NCBI GenBank assembly: GCA_937927695.1
Contig: CALBRU010000190.1
Coordinates: 1 to 6,480 of the forward strand
From: an uncultured Thiomonas sp.
GTDB lineage: Bacteria; Pseudomonadota; Gammaproteobacteria; Burkholderiales; Burkholderiaceae_C
Direction of reading: 5' to 3'
DNA length: 6,480 bases
Shown here: positions 5,394 to 6,480 of the stretch, piece by piece
How the letters are laid out: each line of letters begins with the position of its first letter
Numbering within the stretch: the first letter of the stretch is position 1
The notes under the pieces: generated by a model
Databases searched by the model: none
What the model was told of the DNA's origin: nothing
What the model saw: only the letters and a program-made list of their open reading frames with translations
Translations under genes and position numbers: made by a program

Positions 5394-5454
5394 GAGGCTC
5401 TCGGGCATTTCATGGTGGGCGTCTTGCCCGGCAGCACTCACAGGAGAAACTTGG

Positions 5455-6480
5455 ATGAACAAAATCGCAATCGCCGCGGCCGTCGCCGCCGTTCTGGCCA
5501 GCTACGCGGGCGTTGCCTCGGCCCAGACTGCCCCGGCCCCCGCTGCACCTGCCGCTCCCAGCCTGGGTGCGGTGCTCGCCGCAACCCCCGGCCTGAGCAT
5601 CAGCGGATACATGGCTGGCAGCTACACCTATTTCGATACATCATCGACCTTGCTGCGCGCCTATGACAACAAAACCAACGGTTTTTCGGCTAACCAGGCC
5701 TCGGCGACCGTGGCCTACCTGCCCAGTTCGGGTTTCGGCGCCCAGGTCAACGTCATTGCAGGCAACGACGCCAAAGTGCTCAACGGCAATGACAGCGCCT
5801 TCTACCTGAACAATGCGTTCGTGCAGTATGCCAACGGCGGTCTCACAGTCATGGGCGGCAAATTCAGCTCGCTGGCCGGATACGAGTCCACCAACCCGAT
5901 GAACGATTCCACGGTGTCGCGCAGCATTCTGTTCTGGGACATGGAACCCGGCGCGCTCACCGGTGTGCGCGCCAGCTACGCCGTGTCGCCCGCGCTGACG
6001 TTGATCGGTGGCGTCAACAACGGCTGGGTCAGCCCGCAGCCTTCCAACACCTCCAAGACCATTGAGCTCGGCCTGACCGGTAGTCCGAGCAGCCTGTTTT
6101 CCTATACCGCCGATTACTACCGCGGCCAGTCGCCGTACTTCGGAGGTTCGACCAATGGCGTGCTGCAACTGCTCGACCTCGTTGGCACCTTCAACGTCAA
6201 CAGCGCGCTGACCCTGGGCGCCAACGTCGATCTGCTCTCCAAGGACGACGTGCCCCTGGCCAGCGGTGGCACCGGCACGGGCAAGGCCAACGGCCTGGCG
6301 CTGTATGCCACCTACGCGTTGACGAGCGAATGGGGCGTGGCAGCGCGTGGCGAATACGTTGATGACAAGGACGGCATGGTCTCCGGAACCAACGGAACCG
6401 CCAACAAGCTCAAGGAGCTGACTCTGGCGGTGAACTACACGCCGATGAAAAACGTCAAGCTGTCTGCCGAAGTGCGCCAG
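5455..6480 (+). CDS. Outer-membrane beta-barrel porin, BBP2/OmpL-like family (3' end outside window)
   Basis: The frame stays open to the last base, giving the first 342 residues. Residues 1-23 are a signal peptide with an ASA cleavage motif before Q24. An Ala/Pro spacer follows (24-45), then aromatic-edged alternating strands from about residue 47 (LSISGYMAGSYTYFD). The segment GGKFSSLAGYE (134-144), the SRSILFW stretch (155-161) and TGVRASY (169-175) match the pattern I know for putative beta-barrel porin-2. The window ends in a further strand (KLSAEVRQ), so only the last strand or strands should be missing. The protein would form an outer-membrane channel; its substrate is unknown. AGGAG at 5442-5446, eight bases before the ATG, supports the start. 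The sigma-54 promoter and two NtrC sites upstream imply induction under nitrogen limitation. From memory, glnK and amtB often lie near ubiK-comM in Burkholderiales, so they may follow here. Confidence 0.88.
   Translation, partial: MNKIAIAAAVAAVLASYAGVASAQTAPAPAAPAAPSLGAVLAATPGLSISGYMAGSYTYFDTSSTLLRAYDNKTNGFSANQASATVAYLPSSGFGAQVNVIAGNDAKVLNGNDSAFYLNNAFVQYANGGLTVMGGKFSSLAGYESTNPMNDSTVSRSILFWDMEPGALTGVRASYAVSPALTLIGGVNNGWVSPQPSNTSKTIELGLTGSPSSLFSYTADYYRGQSPYFGGSTNGVLQLLDLVGTFNVNSALTLGANVDLLSKDDVPLASGGTGTGKANGLALYATYALTSEWGVAARGEYVDDKDGMVSGTNGTANKLKELTLAVNYTPMKNVKLSAEVRQ

Noticed and set aside
1..6480. tRNA, rRNA, CRISPR array or complete insertion sequence
   Set aside because: I saw no cloverleaf, no rRNA sequence, no regularly spaced repeats and no transposase gene on either strand.

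Overview
The window comes from a GC-rich chromosome. Its gene content and order (metY, ubiK next to comM, a divergent outer-membrane beta-barrel gene) fit a betaproteobacterium of the order Burkholderiales. A Thiomonas-like genome is my best guess, but the sequence alone cannot prove a genus. Five genes are certain: the 3' end of an AraC-type regulator, metY, a glycine-zipper protein gene, and the pair ubiK-comM on the minus strand. The sixth is a divergent beta-barrel porin gene that runs off the right edge.

Layout from left to right: (1) 1-342, end of an AraC-family regulator. (2) 384-657, a non-coding 274-bp palindromic element with near-perfect 32-bp terminal inverted repeats and two internal hairpin blocks, ending 31 bp before metY. 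(3) 689-1966, metY (O-acetylhomoserine sulfhydrylase). (4) 1967-2136, an intergenic stretch of palindromes and a perfect 13-bp tandem duplication. (5) 2137-2898, a membrane-anchored glycine-zipper protein. (6) 2899-3171, a gene-free stretch with a sigma-70-like promoter, structured C-rich sequence and a strong intrinsic terminator, most simply a small RNA gene of about 155 nt. (7) 4995 down to 3172, the ubiK-comM operon. (8) 5018-5185, a second palindromic element with 23-bp terminal inverted repeats, ending 22 bp before the ubiK start codon. (9) 5186-5454, a control region with two NtrC-type sites and a near-consensus sigma-54 promoter. (10) From 5455, the porin.

Two signals stand out. First, the porin has the textbook architecture of a nitrogen-starvation gene: a -24/-12 promoter preceded by two 17-bp NtrC palindromes about 96 and 125 bp upstream of the predicted start of transcription. 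This suggests an outer-membrane channel made when nitrogen is scarce, possibly followed outside the window by glnK-amtB. Second, two unrelated MITE-like palindromic elements, both bounded by TA, sit directly in front of the ribosome binding sites of metY and ubiK. The promoters of those genes must therefore lie inside or beyond a mobile repeat, and each mRNA leader may carry a long hairpin.

Metabolically the genes are largely independent: sulfur assimilation into methionine (metY), ubiquinone synthesis (ubiK), recombination during transformation (comM), and the cell envelope (glycine-zipper protein and porin).
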